A DNA stretch of 64,000 bases from Anaerolineales bacterium (GTDB lineage Bacteria > Chloroflexota > Anaerolineae > Anaerolineales > Villigracilaceae). Numbering within the stretch: position 1 is the stretch's first letter; every line of letters starts with the position of its first letter. The DNA lies in contig JABTUU010000001.1 in NCBI GenBank assembly GCA_015075275.1, forward strand, positions 620,001 through 684,000, read 5' to 3'. Below, piece after piece: positions 27,578 to 37,442 of this stretch. Position numbers and translations under genes: made by a program. The notes under the pieces were generated by a model. It made no database searches. It was given only the letters and a program-made list of their open reading frames with translations, and was not told the DNA's origin.

Positions 27578-28987
27578 ATGGCTTTGCTGGCATCTGAGGA
27601 AAAACGAGTCTACGACAATATTTTGGGCGCGATGGGTAATACGCCGCTCGTGCGACTGGGAAAGATCGCCAAAGATTTGCCTGTCCCGTTGTATGCGAAA
27701 TTGGAGTGGATGAATCCGGGCGGATCGGTAAAAGACCGAGTGGGGGCGTTTATTGTTGAGCAGGCAGAGAAACGCGGAGAACTTAAACCGGGTGGAACAA
27801 TTGTTGAAGCGACATCGGGGAATACGGGAGTAGGGCTGGCAATTGCCGCGGCTCTGAAAGGCTATAAAACCATCTTTGTTATGCCCGATAAAATGAGCAA
27901 CGAGAAGATTTTGCTGTTGCGCGCGTACGGCGCCAGGGTGGTGATTACGCCTACTGCGGTTGCTCCTGAAGATCCTCAATCGTACTATGAAGTGGCGAAA
28001 CGTTTCGCGCGCGAGACACCGAATGCGATCCTTGCAAATCAATACCATAATCCTGATAACCCGAGGACGCATGAGCGAACGACTGGACCTGAAATTTGGG
28101 AACAGACTGCAGGGCGCGTGACCGATGTTATTATCGGTATGGGGACCGGGGGAACGATCTCTGGCGTAGGACGCTTCCTCAAGTCTAAGAATCCGAACAT
28201 TCAGATCGTGGGCGTGGATATTGAGGGTTCAATCTTGACGGAAATTTGGCAGAACAAGGGGACGATTCCCGCTGGCGCGTATCCGAAAACGTATAAAGTA
28301 GAGGGGATCGGCGAAGATTTTTTGCCGACTACGCTTGACTTGTCCGTTGTAGATGCGATCGAGCGCGCAGGCGACCGCGAATCATTTTTGTGGGCGCGCC
28401 AACTTGTGCGACAAGAAGGCATCTTTGCCGGCGGTTCGTCCGGGTCTGCGCTGGCGGGCGCGATTAAATATTGCCGCAAGTTAAAAGGCGAGCGTTTCCC
28501 TGTGGTAATCTTCCCCGATTCGGGTTCGCGCTATCTTTCTAAATTTTATGACGATAAATGGATGCGCGAATTTGGCTTTCTTTCCATGGAATTTGGCGAG
28601 ACTTCGCTTGGCGATTTGTTAATCGCTAAGCCCGATAAGGTTTTATACTCGGCTGCTCTAGGCGATTCGATGCGCAAGGTTATCGCCATTATGCACCAGC
28701 ATGGAATTTCGCAAATGCCTGTCGTTGGCGCCGGTGGTGCGCTGGTCGGTTTGATCGAAGAAGTGGATTTGCTGAATCATATGCTCGAGAGGCACGACCA
28801 TAGCCATGAAGAAACAATTGATGCGCTTGTGCAGAACGCCGGAGCAGTCTTCCCGCAGGGGACTTCGCTGGAGGAAGCGATGCCGGCGCTGAAGAGCGGG
28901 TTGGCTTTGCTGATTGTAGAGAGCAGCCGTCCGGTTGGGATTTTGACAAAAATTGACGTATTGGACTATGTGGCGGGGAAAATCTGA
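27578..28987 (+). CDS. PLP-dependent cysteine synthase / cystathionine beta-synthase with C-terminal CBS pair
   Basis: A 469-residue enzyme. Residues 1-330 are the fold-type II PLP domain: MGNTPLVRLG, the PLP lysine in NPGGSVKDRVGAFI, ATSGNTGVGLAIAA and GTGGTISGVGRFLKS. Residues about 345-469 hold two CBS repeats (MRKVIAIMHQHGISQMPVV and the second ending VGILTKIDVLDYV), as in cystathionine beta-synthase, where they bind a regulatory nucleotide or S-adenosylmethionine. ATG 27578 follows AAAGGAG. It lies beside the CysO/MoeZ-like genes, so it could use the carrier thiocarboxylate to make cysteine, or homocysteine in transsulfuration; sequence alone does not decide. Confidence 0.88.
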   Translation: MALLASEEKRVYDNILGAMGNTPLVRLGKIAKDLPVPLYAKLEWMNPGGSVKDRVGAFIVEQAEKRGELKPGGTIVEATSGNTGVGLAIAAALKGYKTIFVMPDKMSNEKILLLRAYGARVVITPTAVAPEDPQSYYEVAKRFARETPNAILANQYHNPDNPRTHERTTGPEIWEQTAGRVTDVIIGMGTGGTISGVGRFLKSKNPNIQIVGVDIEGSILTEIWQNKGTIPAGAYPKTYKVEGIGEDFLPTTLDLSVVDAIERAGDRESFLWARQLVRQEGIFAGGSSGSALAGAIKYCRKLKGERFPVVIFPDSGSRYLSKFYDDKWMREFGFLSMEFGETSLGDLLIAKPDKVLYSAALGDSMRKVIAIMHQHGISQMPVVGAGGALVGLIEEVDLLNHMLERHDHSHEETIDALVQNAGAVFPQGTSLEEAMPALKSGLALLIVESSRPVGILTKIDVLDYVAGKI

Positions 28988-29003
28988 CGGCGATTTAAAT
29001 TTG

Positions 29004-29012
29004 TGCTACAAT
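29004..29012 (+). promoter_or_regulatory. extended -10 promoter of the RRM protein gene
   Basis: TGCTACAAT is an extended -10 (TGnTACAAT) just after the PLP enzyme gene. It would give a 5' leader of about 158 bases with a GCTTTAGCG/CGCTAAAGC hairpin at 29124-29151, 25 bases before the start codon. Confidence 0.45.
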
Positions 29013-29176
29013 CGTAGCGTGTTGCATGAAGGTCGGCGGTCCGACAATCAGAGGGAATATACATTCGCTTCCTGGCGCCTGGGTGTCTGCGATCTCAAGA
29101 GTCATGCACGGTCAACTCGTTTTGCTTTAGCGGCTGCTTCATCGCTAAAGCCCACACTCAGGAGAAGAGAACCCCT

Positions 29177-29485
29177 ATGGAAGCGAAACTCTATGTTGGC
29201 AACCTGCCGTTCAATGTTAATGACGTTGATTTGCAGGGATTATTCGCGCAAGCCGGTGCGGTGAAGTCTGCGCAAGTGATCAAAGACCGAGCCAGCGGTC
29301 GCTCAAAAGGCTTTGGCTTCGTCGAGATGGAATCGTCGGAAGATGCGCAGAGCGCGATTACGATGTTTCACGGTAAAGATTACAATGGGCGCGCGCTCAC
29401 CGTGAATATCGCTCGTCCGCGCGAGGAACGTTCCGGCGGTTTTCGCGGCGGAGACCACAACCGCGAACGAAGACGCGACTATTAA
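29177..29485 (+). CDS. RNA-binding protein with one RRM domain
   Basis: A 102-residue protein made of a single RNA recognition motif plus a short Gly/Arg tail. RNP2 is KLYVGNLPF at residues 3-11 and RNP1 is SKGFGFVEM near residue 46; the tail reads RSGGFRGGDHNRERRRDY. Similar small RRM proteins in cyanobacteria and other bacteria are cold or stress induced; here this is inference. GGAGAAGAG precedes ATG 29177, and a terminator follows, so it is a single-gene unit. Confidence 0.93.
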   Translation: MEAKLYVGNLPFNVNDVDLQGLFAQAGAVKSAQVIKDRASGRSKGFGFVEMESSEDAQSAITMFHGKDYNGRALTVNIARPREERSGGFRGGDHNRERRRDY

Positions 29486-29507
29486 GCCATTGAGATCGTT
29501 CTAGCGT

Positions 29508-29549
29508 TGAGCCAAATGGGCGGTGCCAGCCATTTGGCTCAATTTATTT
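29508..29549 (+). terminator. intrinsic terminator of the RRM protein gene
   Basis: TGAGCCAAATGG (29508-29519) pairs perfectly with CCATTTGGCTCA (29530-29541), followed by ATTTATTTG. Confidence 0.75.
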
Positions 29550-29601
29550 GTCGAATAGTCGCGCTCAAACATGAGAACAAATCGCAGGTTGTCATTATTT
29601 T

Positions 29602-30702
29602 ATGCGCCCCACGTTTCTTGAAGTTAATCTGACTCAGCTTGAAAAGAATATTTCTGCGATCCGCGCGCATGCGGCGCCCGCGAAAGTAATGGCAATGGTA
29701 AAAGCCAATGCGTACGGTCATGGCGTGGATGGCGTTGCGCCTTTTCTAGAAGCGAGCGTAGATTATTTCGGCGTGGCGATCGTTGAAGAAGGAATTCATT
29801 TACGCGAGTTAGGCGTTCGCAAGCCAATTCTGGTTTCAGGCGGCATCTTGCCTGAACAAGTTTCCTCCTTAGCCGAGTATGATTTAACGTTGAGCGGCGC
29901 GTCGGTTGAACTATTGAAAGCGGCGGAAGAGACGTCGCGGCGCGCGGGTAAGCGCATCAAAATTCATTTGAAATTCGATACCGGCATGGAGCGTATCGGC
30001 GTTCATGAATATGAAGCCGCTCCGCTGATCGAACAGTCGTTGCGTTTGAAGCATGCCGAAGTTGAAGGAATATTTACGCACTTTGCCAATTCGGAAAGCG
30101 CCGATCGCGAATATTCCAACCGTCAGATAGAGCGTTTTTACGAAATTTTACGCATTTATGAAAAATTAAATGAACCCTGCCCAGCGTTGAGACATGCCAA
30201 TAATTCGGGCGGAATCTTGAATTTTCCCGAAGCGAATTTTGACATGGTTCGTTCGGGCGTGTTAACCTATGGCGTATATCCGGGCGATGAAACGCCGCGA
30301 ATCGTTGATGTAAAACCTGCGCTCTTGTGGCGGTCGTCTGTGACGTATTCAAAAATTACCAAGCCCGGTCGCCCGGTGAGTTATGGATCGTTGTGGCAGT
30401 CTGAAAAAGAAACGCGCGTCATTACCGTTCCATGCGGCTATGCAGACGGCTACTTTCGCCGTATGTCGAATCGCGCGTGCGTTATGATCGGCGGGAAGAT
30501 GTATCCGCAAGTAGGACGAATCTGCATGGATCAATTTATGGTGGACGTTGGCGGCGACGACGTGAAGGTTGGCGAGGATGTGGTCTTGCTCGGCGGCGGC
30601 ATTGCGGCGGAAGATCTCGCCGAGTGGGCTGGCACCAATGCATATGAAGCGATGACGAATATTGGCGCGCGCGTACCGCGTGTGTTTGTGCGGGAGCGAT
30701 GA
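29602..30702 (+). CDS. alr: alanine racemase
   Basis: PLP enzyme that makes D-alanine for peptidoglycan; 366 residues, normal length. The PLP lysine is K34 in MVKANAYGHG. The later MVRSGVLTYGVYPG and VSYGSLWQSEKETRVITVPCGYADG stretches are family landmarks, and GRICMDQFMVDVGG carries the substrate-binding loop. ATG 29602 gives a natural N-terminus, though its ribosome site (GCAGGTT) is weak. lspA and an RluD-type gene follow in the same direction. Confidence 0.95.
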   Translation: MRPTFLEVNLTQLEKNISAIRAHAAPAKVMAMVKANAYGHGVDGVAPFLEASVDYFGVAIVEEGIHLRELGVRKPILVSGGILPEQVSSLAEYDLTLSGASVELLKAAEETSRRAGKRIKIHLKFDTGMERIGVHEYEAAPLIEQSLRLKHAEVEGIFTHFANSESADREYSNRQIERFYEILRIYEKLNEPCPALRHANNSGGILNFPEANFDMVRSGVLTYGVYPGDETPRIVDVKPALLWRSSVTYSKITKPGRPVSYGSLWQSEKETRVITVPCGYADGYFRRMSNRACVMIGGKMYPQVGRICMDQFMVDVGGDDVKVGEDVVLLGGGIAAEDLAEWAGTNAYEAMTNIGARVPRVFVRER

Positions 30703-30735
30703 TAGAATGATGAAATCGTTGACTTAAGGAGCATT

Positions 30736-31275
30736 GTGAAGCGAATATACGAAAATTATGGATTGCTTGTTACTGTAGCCAGCGCGGTCGTGGCGCTCGA
30801 CCAGTGGACGAAGTGGATTGTGCGCGACAACTTGCCGTTTAGTGCGTCGTGGCTGCCTTCGACGCTTGACTGGTTGCGCCCTTACGCGCGCATTGTTCAT
30901 TGGCAAAACTCGGGCGCGGCGTTTGGAATGTTCCAAAATGGAAGCATGGTCTTTACCGCGCTGGCATTCCTTGTGATCGGCGCGATCATCTACTACTTTC
31001 CGCAGACCGATAAGCGCGATTGGACGCTGCGCCTTGCGATGAGCATGCAATTGGGCGGAGCGAGCGGCAACCTGCTCGACCGCATCTTGCGCGATGGGCG
31101 TGTGACAGACTTTATTTCAGTCGGCGCTTTCCCCGTCTTCAATCTTGCAGACGCTTCGATTACTGTCGGCACGATAATTCTATTATTAGGCGTTTATATG
31201 CAAGAGCGCGCCCTGAAGAAAGAAGCGGCTGGCATAGGCGCGATTCAGCAGCCCGGCGAAGCGAAACGTGAGTGA
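30736..31275 (+). CDS. lspA: lipoprotein signal peptidase (signal peptidase II)
   Basis: Membrane aspartic protease that removes lipoprotein signal peptides after lipidation by Lgt, which is also encoded in this window. The 179-residue protein has four hydrophobic helices. The conserved NSGAAFGMF motif is near residue 58, and the catalytic aspartates are in RVTDFI and FNLADASI. GTG 30736 is the start, five bases after AAGGAG. The charged C-terminal tail overlaps the next gene by eight bases. Confidence 0.94.
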   Translation: MKRIYENYGLLVTVASAVVALDQWTKWIVRDNLPFSASWLPSTLDWLRPYARIVHWQNSGAAFGMFQNGSMVFTALAFLVIGAIIYYFPQTDKRDWTLRLAMSMQLGGASGNLLDRILRDGRVTDFISVGAFPVFNLADASITVGTIILLLGVYMQERALKKEAAGIGAIQQPGEAKRE

Positions 31276-32194
31276 GCGTATTCTGCATTTTCGATTCGAG
31301 CGAGAAACGAACGAGCGGCTGGATAAATTCCTGGTCGAATCTCTGCCCGAATTCTCACGCTCGCGGATTCAGGGTTTGATCGCGGCTGGGTATGTAGACG
31401 TGAACGGCCGCGCCGCGCGGAAGACTGGTCAGCTGTTGGAGGCTGGGACTGCGCTTGAGGTTCGCATCCCGCCTCCTGTGCAGACCGAAATTATTGCTGA
31501 GCAAATTCCGCTTGACGTAGTTTTTGAAAACGACGACTTGCTCGTTGTGAACAAGCCTGCTGGGATGGTTGTGCATCCTGCTGTTGGTCATTCTTCAGGC
31601 ACGCTCGTCAACGCTGTGTTGGGTTATGACGCGGAGATCGAAGGTATTGGCGGCGAAGAGAGACCGGGGGTTGTGCATCGGTTGGATAAAGATACCTCCG
31701 GTTTAATTTTACTTGCTAAGAACGAGCGCGCTCATCGCTGGCTGCAAGACCAGTTCCGCTTGCGAAGAGTGGAGAAAACCTACCTTGCGCTGGTGGATGG
31801 GAAACCGCCTACGTCATCGGGTCGCGTGGAGACGTATATTGGGCGCGATCCTAGAAATAGGAAACGCATGGCAAATGTCTCCGCGAGCAGAGGGCGCGAA
31901 GCGATCTCGGAATACAAAACGCTTGAAAATTTCAAGCGCCACACGCTACTTGAATTTCATCCATTCACCGGGCGCACGCACCAGATTCGTTTGCATTGCG
32001 CCTTCTTGAAATGTCCTATCGCGGGCGATGAGGTGTACGGGAGGAAATCATCAACGATTTTGCTCTCGCGTCATTTTTTGCACGCGGCTGAACTCCAAAT
32101 TATTTTGCCCGGCGAAACGACCGAGCGAACGTTTGAGGCGGCTTTGCCTGACGACTTAAGAGAGACATTGGGGCAATTAAGAAAGGAGAATTAA
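31268..32194 (+). CDS. rluD: RluD-family 23S rRNA pseudouridine synthase
   Basis: Converts specific uridines of 23S rRNA to pseudouridine. The 308-residue protein has an N-terminal S4 RNA-binding domain ([20 protein letters not shown]) and the RluA/RluD catalytic domain with the aspartate in [14 protein letters not shown] and a later [13 protein letters not shown]. The exact target uridines are not readable from sequence. Its GTG start overlaps lspA by eight bases, and the next gene begins one base after its stop. Confidence 0.93.
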   Translation: MSERILHFRFERETNERLDKFLVESLPEFSRSRIQGLIAAGYVDVNGRAARKTGQLLEAGTALEVRIPPPVQTEIIAEQIPLDVVFENDDLLVVNKPAGMVVHPAVGHSSGTLVNAVLGYDAEIEGIGGEERPGVVHRLDKDTSGLILLAKNERAHRWLQDQFRLRRVEKTYLALVDGKPPTSSGRVETYIGRDPRNRKRMANVSASRGREAISEYKTLENFKRHTLLEFHPFTGRTHQIRLHCAFLKCPIAGDEVYGRKSSTILLSRHFLHAAELQIILPGETTERTFEAALPDDLRETLGQLRKEN

Positions 32195-32195
32195 A

Positions 32196-33233
32196 ATGAA
32201 ATATATTGACCTTCGTTCCGATACGGTGACTAAGCCCACGCCCGAAATGCGCGAGGCAATGGCGGAAGCCGAAGTGGGCGACGATGTATATGGCGACGAT
32301 CCGACGGTCAACCGTTTAGAGGAGTTAGCCGCGCAGAAACTTGGAAAAGAATCTGCTATGTTCGTTCCTTCCGGCACGATGGGAAATCTAATCGCTATAT
32401 TGACTCACTGCCAGCGCGGCGACGAAGCGATTATGGGAGATCGCTCTCATATTTATTTGAACGAAGCGGGCGGGATGTCGGCTCTGGGAGGCGTGCAACC
32501 CAACCCCGCGCCAAATCAGAAAGATGGCATACTGGCGTTAGAAGATATTCGTGCGCGGATTCGAACTGTAGATATTCATCATCCGACGACGCGTTTAATC
32601 TGCATCGAAAACACGCAGAATTTTTGCGGCGGCGTTGCGCTGACCGCTGAATATACTCGTCAAGTGGGGGAGCTTGCGCGAGAAAATAGCCTGCGCCTTC
32701 ATCTCGATGGCGCGCGCATCTTTAACGCTGTCGCTGCGCAACAAGTGGACGTTAAGGAATTGACCGCCCCGGCAGATTCTGTAATGTTCTGTTTAAGCAA
32801 GGGATTGGCTGCGCCAGTTGGCTCGATGCTTGTAGGCGCGGCAGAATTTATTGCGCGCGCACGGCGTTTTCGTAAGATGCTTGGCGGAGGTATGCGCCAG
32901 GCGGGCGTGCTTGCCGCCGCTGGCATTCTCTCGTTGGAAACGATGACGTTGCGTGTAGCGGAAGATCATTGTCGCGCGAAAATGTTTGCGGACGGGCTTC
33001 GCGGAGTTTACGGCATTGTCTTAGACGAAGATACGCCTCAGACCAATATGATCTATTTTAATCTCGCTCCACATGTGACGTTGAGCGCGGAAGAGATTTC
33101 TCAAAGGATGGCGGAGCGCGGCATTCTACTGAGTTGGATTGACGCGCGTCGCAGTCGTTTGGTTACACACTACGAAGTTGATGATGTTGCGGTAGCGAGG
33201 GCGGTGGAGGCGTTTAAAGGAATTCTGGGGTAG
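32196..33233 (+). CDS. ltaE: low-specificity L-threonine aldolase
   Basis: PLP enzyme splitting L-threonine or allo-threonine into glycine and acetaldehyde; 345 residues, as usual. The family start [17 protein letters not shown] is intact, followed by the [13 protein letters not shown] motif, and the PLP lysine is in [23 protein letters not shown] lies before ATG 32196. Its last 20 bases overlap, tail to tail, the end of the GAF/HD-GYP gene on the other strand. Confidence 0.95.
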   Translation: MKYIDLRSDTVTKPTPEMREAMAEAEVGDDVYGDDPTVNRLEELAAQKLGKESAMFVPSGTMGNLIAILTHCQRGDEAIMGDRSHIYLNEAGGMSALGGVQPNPAPNQKDGILALEDIRARIRTVDIHHPTTRLICIENTQNFCGGVALTAEYTRQVGELARENSLRLHLDGARIFNAVAAQQVDVKELTAPADSVMFCLSKGLAAPVGSMLVGAAEFIARARRFRKMLGGGMRQAGVLAAAGILSLETMTLRVAEDHCRAKMFADGLRGVYGIVLDEDTPQTNMIYFNLAPHVTLSAEEISQRMAERGILLSWIDARRSRLVTHYEVDDVAVARAVEAFKGILG

Positions 33234-35811
33234 GCTGGTAAGATTCGTTTTGCTCGTTGCCTTCTGCGGCGAACCGACGATTAAGGACATGTGTTAATGC
33301 GACGACGATATCGGGATCGAATAAGATGCCGCTGTGTTGTTGCATATATTGTAGGGCTTCCTCGTCGGGCAGTCGTTCACGATATTTGCGGCTGCTGGTG
33401 AGCGCGTCAAACACATCGGCAACGGCGAAAATGCGCGCTTCTATGGGGATTTCTTCGGCGCGCAACCCCAACGGATATCCGCTTCCGTTCCAGCGTTCGT
33501 GGTGATGGCGGATGACCAAAATGGTTTCTTGCAAAAATGGAATGTCTTTTACGATACGGGCGCCGATGTCGGGGTGAGCGCGCATGATCTTCCACTCATC
33601 GTCAGTGAGTTTATCTGGCTTATGAAGTATCGCGTCGCTAATGCCGATCTTGCCGATGTCGTGAAGCAGGGCGCCCCGTTCAAGCGCCTTGATTTGTTTT
33701 TCAGTCCAGCCGAGTTGCACGGCAAGTGTGCAGGTAAGGCGGCTAACGCGAACGCTGTGACCTTCTGTTTCCCGGTCTCTAGCGTCCAGCGCCGACATTA
33801 ACGATTTGAGCGTGCGGTCGTATGTGATCTCTAGCTCAGCGTACGCTTTTTGGAGTTCTGTCGCCTGCCGCCGCGATTCAGCCAGCAAGATGGCGCGGTC
33901 AAGCGCGATGGCGGCTTGGTTTGCCAGCGTTTGGAGGCTGGCAAAGTTTTGTCCGCGGTTATCGGGGATTTTTATCCATAGCGCGCCTTTTGTTTCGCTG
34001 CTTCTTAACAAGGGATAACATACTAGCGTCCCGTTATCGTTTGAAATAATGATGCTTTGACCGGTCTGAATCGCCTGATCAATCGTTTCTTGCGGGCGTT
34101 CGCGGCGTGAGTGGAAACCGTTTGCGTCCATTTCAACCTCTACTTCGACAGCTCCTTGTTTTGAGAGAAGCATAACGCCGGTCTCTGTTGAATTGGCGAG
34201 TGTATGCGCGGCTTGGCTGATCAGTTTTGCGGCGTCGCTTACCTCTTCCGCCTGAATAACGTCTACGCTAAGTTGGTAGAGCATAGCGGTGGTGTTCAAT
34301 GTATTGCGCAATTCCTGATACAACCACGAACTTTCAATTGCGGCTGCCGCTTGAGACGATAATAAGTCAGCAAGCGATTCATCGTCTTCTGAGAAAGATG
34401 CGCCGTCCTGCTTTCCAAATGCGAGAATCGCGCCGATACTTAAACGATGTAAACGGATCGGGATTGCGATCGCACTTCTCAGAGTTGGGCGGTCAATTTC
34501 AAGAGAACCTGCGCGGATATATTTTCGCGCATCTCGAACGCGAAACGGATATTTCGCGTTTAATGCCGCCGTCAGCAGCGTCTCATTGTGAGCGGCGTTT
34601 TGCAGTCCCTCAAGTAACTTAGGAGCGTCGCCGGCAGAAGCGGTGCGCGAGAAGCTCCCCTGTTGGTCGAGTAGAGAGATAAAGACGAAATGCGCTTTGA
34701 GCGTTTTGCGCACGATTGTCGCGATCTCTTGCACGGCGGCTTGCGCGTCTAGCAGGGTGGCAAGCGAGATGCCCGCTCGAATCAGTTCTTTCAAACGCTG
34801 ATGATAGCTTGCGCGTTCCCATGCCCGTGTTAGTTCGCCGGCGATGTCTTCGGCGATGGCAATATCTTCGCGGGTGAATGCGTAGGGCGCATCGGAACAA
34901 ATCTCAATTACGCTTCTAATTTTGTTGTGCTGCATGATGGGAATGCTGATCAGCGAGATTACGCTGCGCCCGGGCAACGCTATAAAGTCGGGATCAAGAC
35001 GAGCGTCGTTGATGATTTGCGATTTCTTTAGCTGCGTTACGCGCCCCAATACGCCTGTTGTTGAGTCCTGCTGGTAGCCTGATGGAATATGGGTTGCGTC
35101 TTTGCCGGCATACGTTATAGCGACATAGCTTTGTTCTTCCGGCTTATGCCACATCAGCGAGACCAGCGTGCAATTGATAGCTCGCTCAATGGCGTTGACC
35201 GCTAGTTGTGCGGCGACTTCCAGTTCCAGTTCGGCTTCGAGTTGTTTACTTAATTCATTGAGATAAGTTAACTGCGTTGTCCGTTGTTTTTCCGCGTTCA
35301 ATTGCTGGGTGAGGAGTTCAACTTGTCCGTTCAGCCGCTTGACAGTCGCTTCCGCTTGATTTGTATCGACGGCGGCTGTTGGTAGAGGCGCGTAGTTCAT
35401 TTGGAGAACGGCGAATATGCCGAGATTTGTCAGCAAAGTAACGATGCTGCTGAAAGCGTATCCTGTTTCTTGCGCGTGCGAGCCGTTTCCGTGAGTTAGT
35501 GATATTGCGCCCACGATGGCGCTTAGTTGAATGCCGAGAAAGAGCCACAGGAGCGCGGTCTTGTGAGTTGATCTTTGTACGGCGCTGACGTAAAGAAAAA
35601 AAGAGAGGCAAAGAACGACGATCGCCGGCAATGCGGCGCCTAACGTCGAGAGAGGTTGGAGAATCGGATTGAGAATGCGCGGCGCGAGAAGGAATCCTTG
35701 CCCGAGCAAAGATGCTGTTACGGCGCAGAGAAGCAGAATCCTTCTTAACGCGAGAGAGGGAGCGGTTCTTATGTCGCGTATGGCGGAAGGCATTTTGTTA
35801 TTGTACTTCAT
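33214..35811 (-). CDS. membrane GAF/HD-GYP signalling protein (probable c-di-GMP phosphodiesterase)
   Basis: An 865-residue sensor. Residues 1-145 have four hydrophobic segments, then a coiled coil ([20 protein letters not shown]). About three GAF domains follow (roughly 185-335, 345-490 and 500-640). A helical connector, then the HD-GYP domain (about 680-850) with [29 protein letters not shown] and [15 protein letters not shown], all metal ligands present. HD-GYP enzymes hydrolyse cyclic di-GMP. Start chosen at 35811; ATG 35793 is possible. A paralogue without membrane segments lies at 55926-59831. Confidence 0.9.
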   Translation of the reverse strand: MKYNNKMPSAIRDIRTAPSLALRRILLLCAVTASLLGQGFLLAPRILNPILQPLSTLGAALPAIVVLCLSFFLYVSAVQRSTHKTALLWLFLGIQLSAIVGAISLTHGNGSHAQETGYAFSSIVTLLTNLGIFAVLQMNYAPLPTAAVDTNQAEATVKRLNGQVELLTQQLNAEKQRTTQLTYLNELSKQLEAELELEVAAQLAVNAIERAINCTLVSLMWHKPEEQSYVAITYAGKDATHIPSGYQQDSTTGVLGRVTQLKKSQIINDARLDPDFIALPGRSVISLISIPIMQHNKIRSVIEICSDAPYAFTREDIAIAEDIAGELTRAWERASYHQRLKELIRAGISLATLLDAQAAVQEIATIVRKTLKAHFVFISLLDQQGSFSRTASAGDAPKLLEGLQNAAHNETLLTAALNAKYPFRVRDARKYIRAGSLEIDRPTLRSAIAIPIRLHRLSIGAILAFGKQDGASFSEDDESLADLLSSQAAAAIESSWLYQELRNTLNTTAMLYQLSVDVIQAEEVSDAAKLISQAAHTLANSTETGVMLLSKQGAVEVEVEMDANGFHSRRERPQETIDQAIQTGQSIIISNDNGTLVCYPLLRSSETKGALWIKIPDNRGQNFASLQTLANQAAIALDRAILLAESRRQATELQKAYAELEITYDRTLKSLMSALDARDRETEGHSVRVSRLTCTLAVQLGWTEKQIKALERGALLHDIGKIGISDAILHKPDKLTDDEWKIMRAHPDIGARIVKDIPFLQETILVIRHHHERWNGSGYPLGLRAEEIPIEARIFAVADVFDALTSSRKYRERLPDEEALQYMQQHSGILFDPDIVVALTHVLNRRFAAEGNEQNESYQPTPEFL

Positions 35812-35823
35812 GCCCGTCTAATC

Positions 35824-35832
35824 TGATATAAT
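35824..35832 (+). promoter_or_regulatory. extended -10 promoter of the purine nucleoside phosphorylase gene
   Basis: TGATATAAT is a perfect extended -10 sequence, 55 bases before ATG 35888 and divergent from the HD-GYP gene. No good -35 at normal spacing is seen, as is common for extended -10 promoters. Confidence 0.5.
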
Positions 35833-35887
35833 TTTAAACATTGCAGCAACTCGAGCCAAAAATTTACTTAAAGAGAAGATAATTGCT

Positions 35888-36724
35888 ATGTCTACGTTTG
35901 TGACTCTTGAACAAATTGATCAAGCGGCGGATTTTATCCGCTCGCGTACGTCGCATCGCCCTCGCGTTGGGTTGATCCTTGGATCGGGGCTGAACAGTTT
36001 GGCAGATTCCATCGAAAACGCCGATTATATTCCTTTTAGCGAGATTCCAAATTGGCCCCTCTCGTCGGTGCAAGGGCATGCTGGCCGGCTGGTGATTGGC
36101 GAGTTGGAAGGACAGACCGTGTTGACAATGCAAGGGCGCGTTCATTTTTATGAAGGCTATAGCATGTCGCAGATTACATTGCCGGTGCGCGTGATGATTC
36201 GATTGAATATCGAGATCATGATCGTTACTAACGCGGCGGGCGGCGTGAATCCCGAGTTTACGCCCGGCGACGTGATGTTGATCGCCGATAACTTAAACAT
36301 GGTGGGAATGGCGGGTGCGAATCCGTTAATTGGTCCAAATATTGATGAATTTGGTCCGCGTTTTCCGGATATGAGCCAAGCCTACGATCCCGCTTTGATG
36401 ACGCTGGCGCGTAAAGTCGCTTTGGAGCGCCAAATAACGCTTCGCGAAGGCGTATATTGCGGACTAAGCGGACCGTCGTTTGAAAGCCCGGCGGATCTGC
36501 GCTTTTTGAAGCTTATCGGCTCGGACGCGGTGGGAATGTCTACTGTTCCAGAAGTGATCGTAGCGCGACACGGCGGTTTGCGAACGCTGGGCTTTTCAGG
36601 CATTAGCAATAAAGCCAACCTCGACGGTTCTACGGTGACGACGCATGAAGAAGTAATCGAGGCTGGGAAAGTAATCACGCCGAAGATCGAGGCGATTGTA
36701 CGCGGCGTATTGCACGCGCTTTAA
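35888..36724 (+). CDS. punA: purine nucleoside phosphorylase, trimeric type
   Basis: Phosphorolytic cleavage of purine nucleosides in salvage; 278 residues. Motifs of the PNP/MTAP family are LILGSGLNSLAD, VQGHAGRLVIGELEG, the phosphate-binding MQGRVHFYEGY, TNAAGGVNPEF, and GPSFESPADLRF with the base-binding glutamate near residue 200. The SGISNKA segment has asparagine near residue 240, which in this family favours 6-oxopurines (inosine, guanosine). ATG 35888 follows AAAGAGAAGATAATTGCT. Confidence 0.94.
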   Translation: MSTFVTLEQIDQAADFIRSRTSHRPRVGLILGSGLNSLADSIENADYIPFSEIPNWPLSSVQGHAGRLVIGELEGQTVLTMQGRVHFYEGYSMSQITLPVRVMIRLNIEIMIVTNAAGGVNPEFTPGDVMLIADNLNMVGMAGANPLIGPNIDEFGPRFPDMSQAYDPALMTLARKVALERQITLREGVYCGLSGPSFESPADLRFLKLIGSDAVGMSTVPEVIVARHGGLRTLGFSGISNKANLDGSTVTTHEEVIEAGKVITPKIEAIVRGVLHAL

Positions 36725-36734
36725 TTTCGATTGC

Positions 36735-37424
36735 ATGAATTCTTTTTATCGTTTACTCGCCGCCTATGAACCGTTAATCTACATTGCGCTGGTGATTTGG
36801 GGGACGTTCATCGTCCGCGCCATGATACGAGCGTGGATTGAATGGCGAAATGCTGTTTATGGACTCGAACGTGAGTTTGCCTTGCAGCGGTTGGTGCGTT
36901 CGGTGATTTTCAGCGTATTGGCTCTCGCTTTGATCTTCGCAGAGTTTTTCATCGCAACGTTTCTTGTCCCTACGCTTCCCGCCTCGGACGTTTTGCCGAC
37001 TGCCACGCTTGATCTTCGCGGCGTTCCGACCAACACGCTGGCTCCCGAAGCGGCTACACAAGCTGCGCTGAATCCTATTGAGGCTGCGGCGGTGGAAGTT
37101 CCCAGCGGTATGAGCGGCTGCGACCCGAAACGGATCATGCTTACCGCGCCGAAGCCGGGCGCTTCAGTGCAAGGGATTGTCGAATTGACCGGCACGGCGG
37201 ATATTCCTAATTTTGGTTTTTACAAATACGAGATCTCTGCTATGGGGACGAACATTTGGGCGACGATCTCCGCGGGCAACCAGCCGATTGTAGAGGGCGA
37301 TCTGGGCGCTTGGGATACGACCACGCTTTCTAACGGCGACTATTTCCTACAATTGGTATTGATTGATAACGCCGGTAAAACGCTCGAACCCTGCGTTATT
37401 GCCGTGCGCATAGAAAACCCGTGA
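36735..37424 (+). CDS. membrane-anchored protein with an extracytoplasmic Ig-like domain, function unknown
   Basis: A 229-residue protein starting at ATG 36735, ten bases after punA. Two hydrophobic helices (about 12-34 and 54-78) are followed by a Thr/Ala/Pro-rich linker and a beta-rich domain with KPGASVQGIVELTGTADIP and AWDTTTLSNGDYFLQLVLIDN, resembling bacterial Ig-like folds of surface proteins. An earlier in-frame start lies inside punA and is rejected. No catalytic motif is seen. It may be cotranscribed with punA, but a functional link is not evident. Confidence 0.75.
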   Translation: MNSFYRLLAAYEPLIYIALVIWGTFIVRAMIRAWIEWRNAVYGLEREFALQRLVRSVIFSVLALALIFAEFFIATFLVPTLPASDVLPTATLDLRGVPTNTLAPEAATQAALNPIEAAAVEVPSGMSGCDPKRIMLTAPKPGASVQGIVELTGTADIPNFGFYKYEISAMGTNIWATISAGNQPIVEGDLGAWDTTTLSNGDYFLQLVLIDNAGKTLEPCVIAVRIENP

Positions 37425-37442
37425 TATAGAAGAGGAGTAAAT

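Noticed and set aside
31020-31271. overlapping small gene inside lspA
   Set aside because: It is an alternative frame of lspA with an Arg/Ser-rich composition and no ribosome site.
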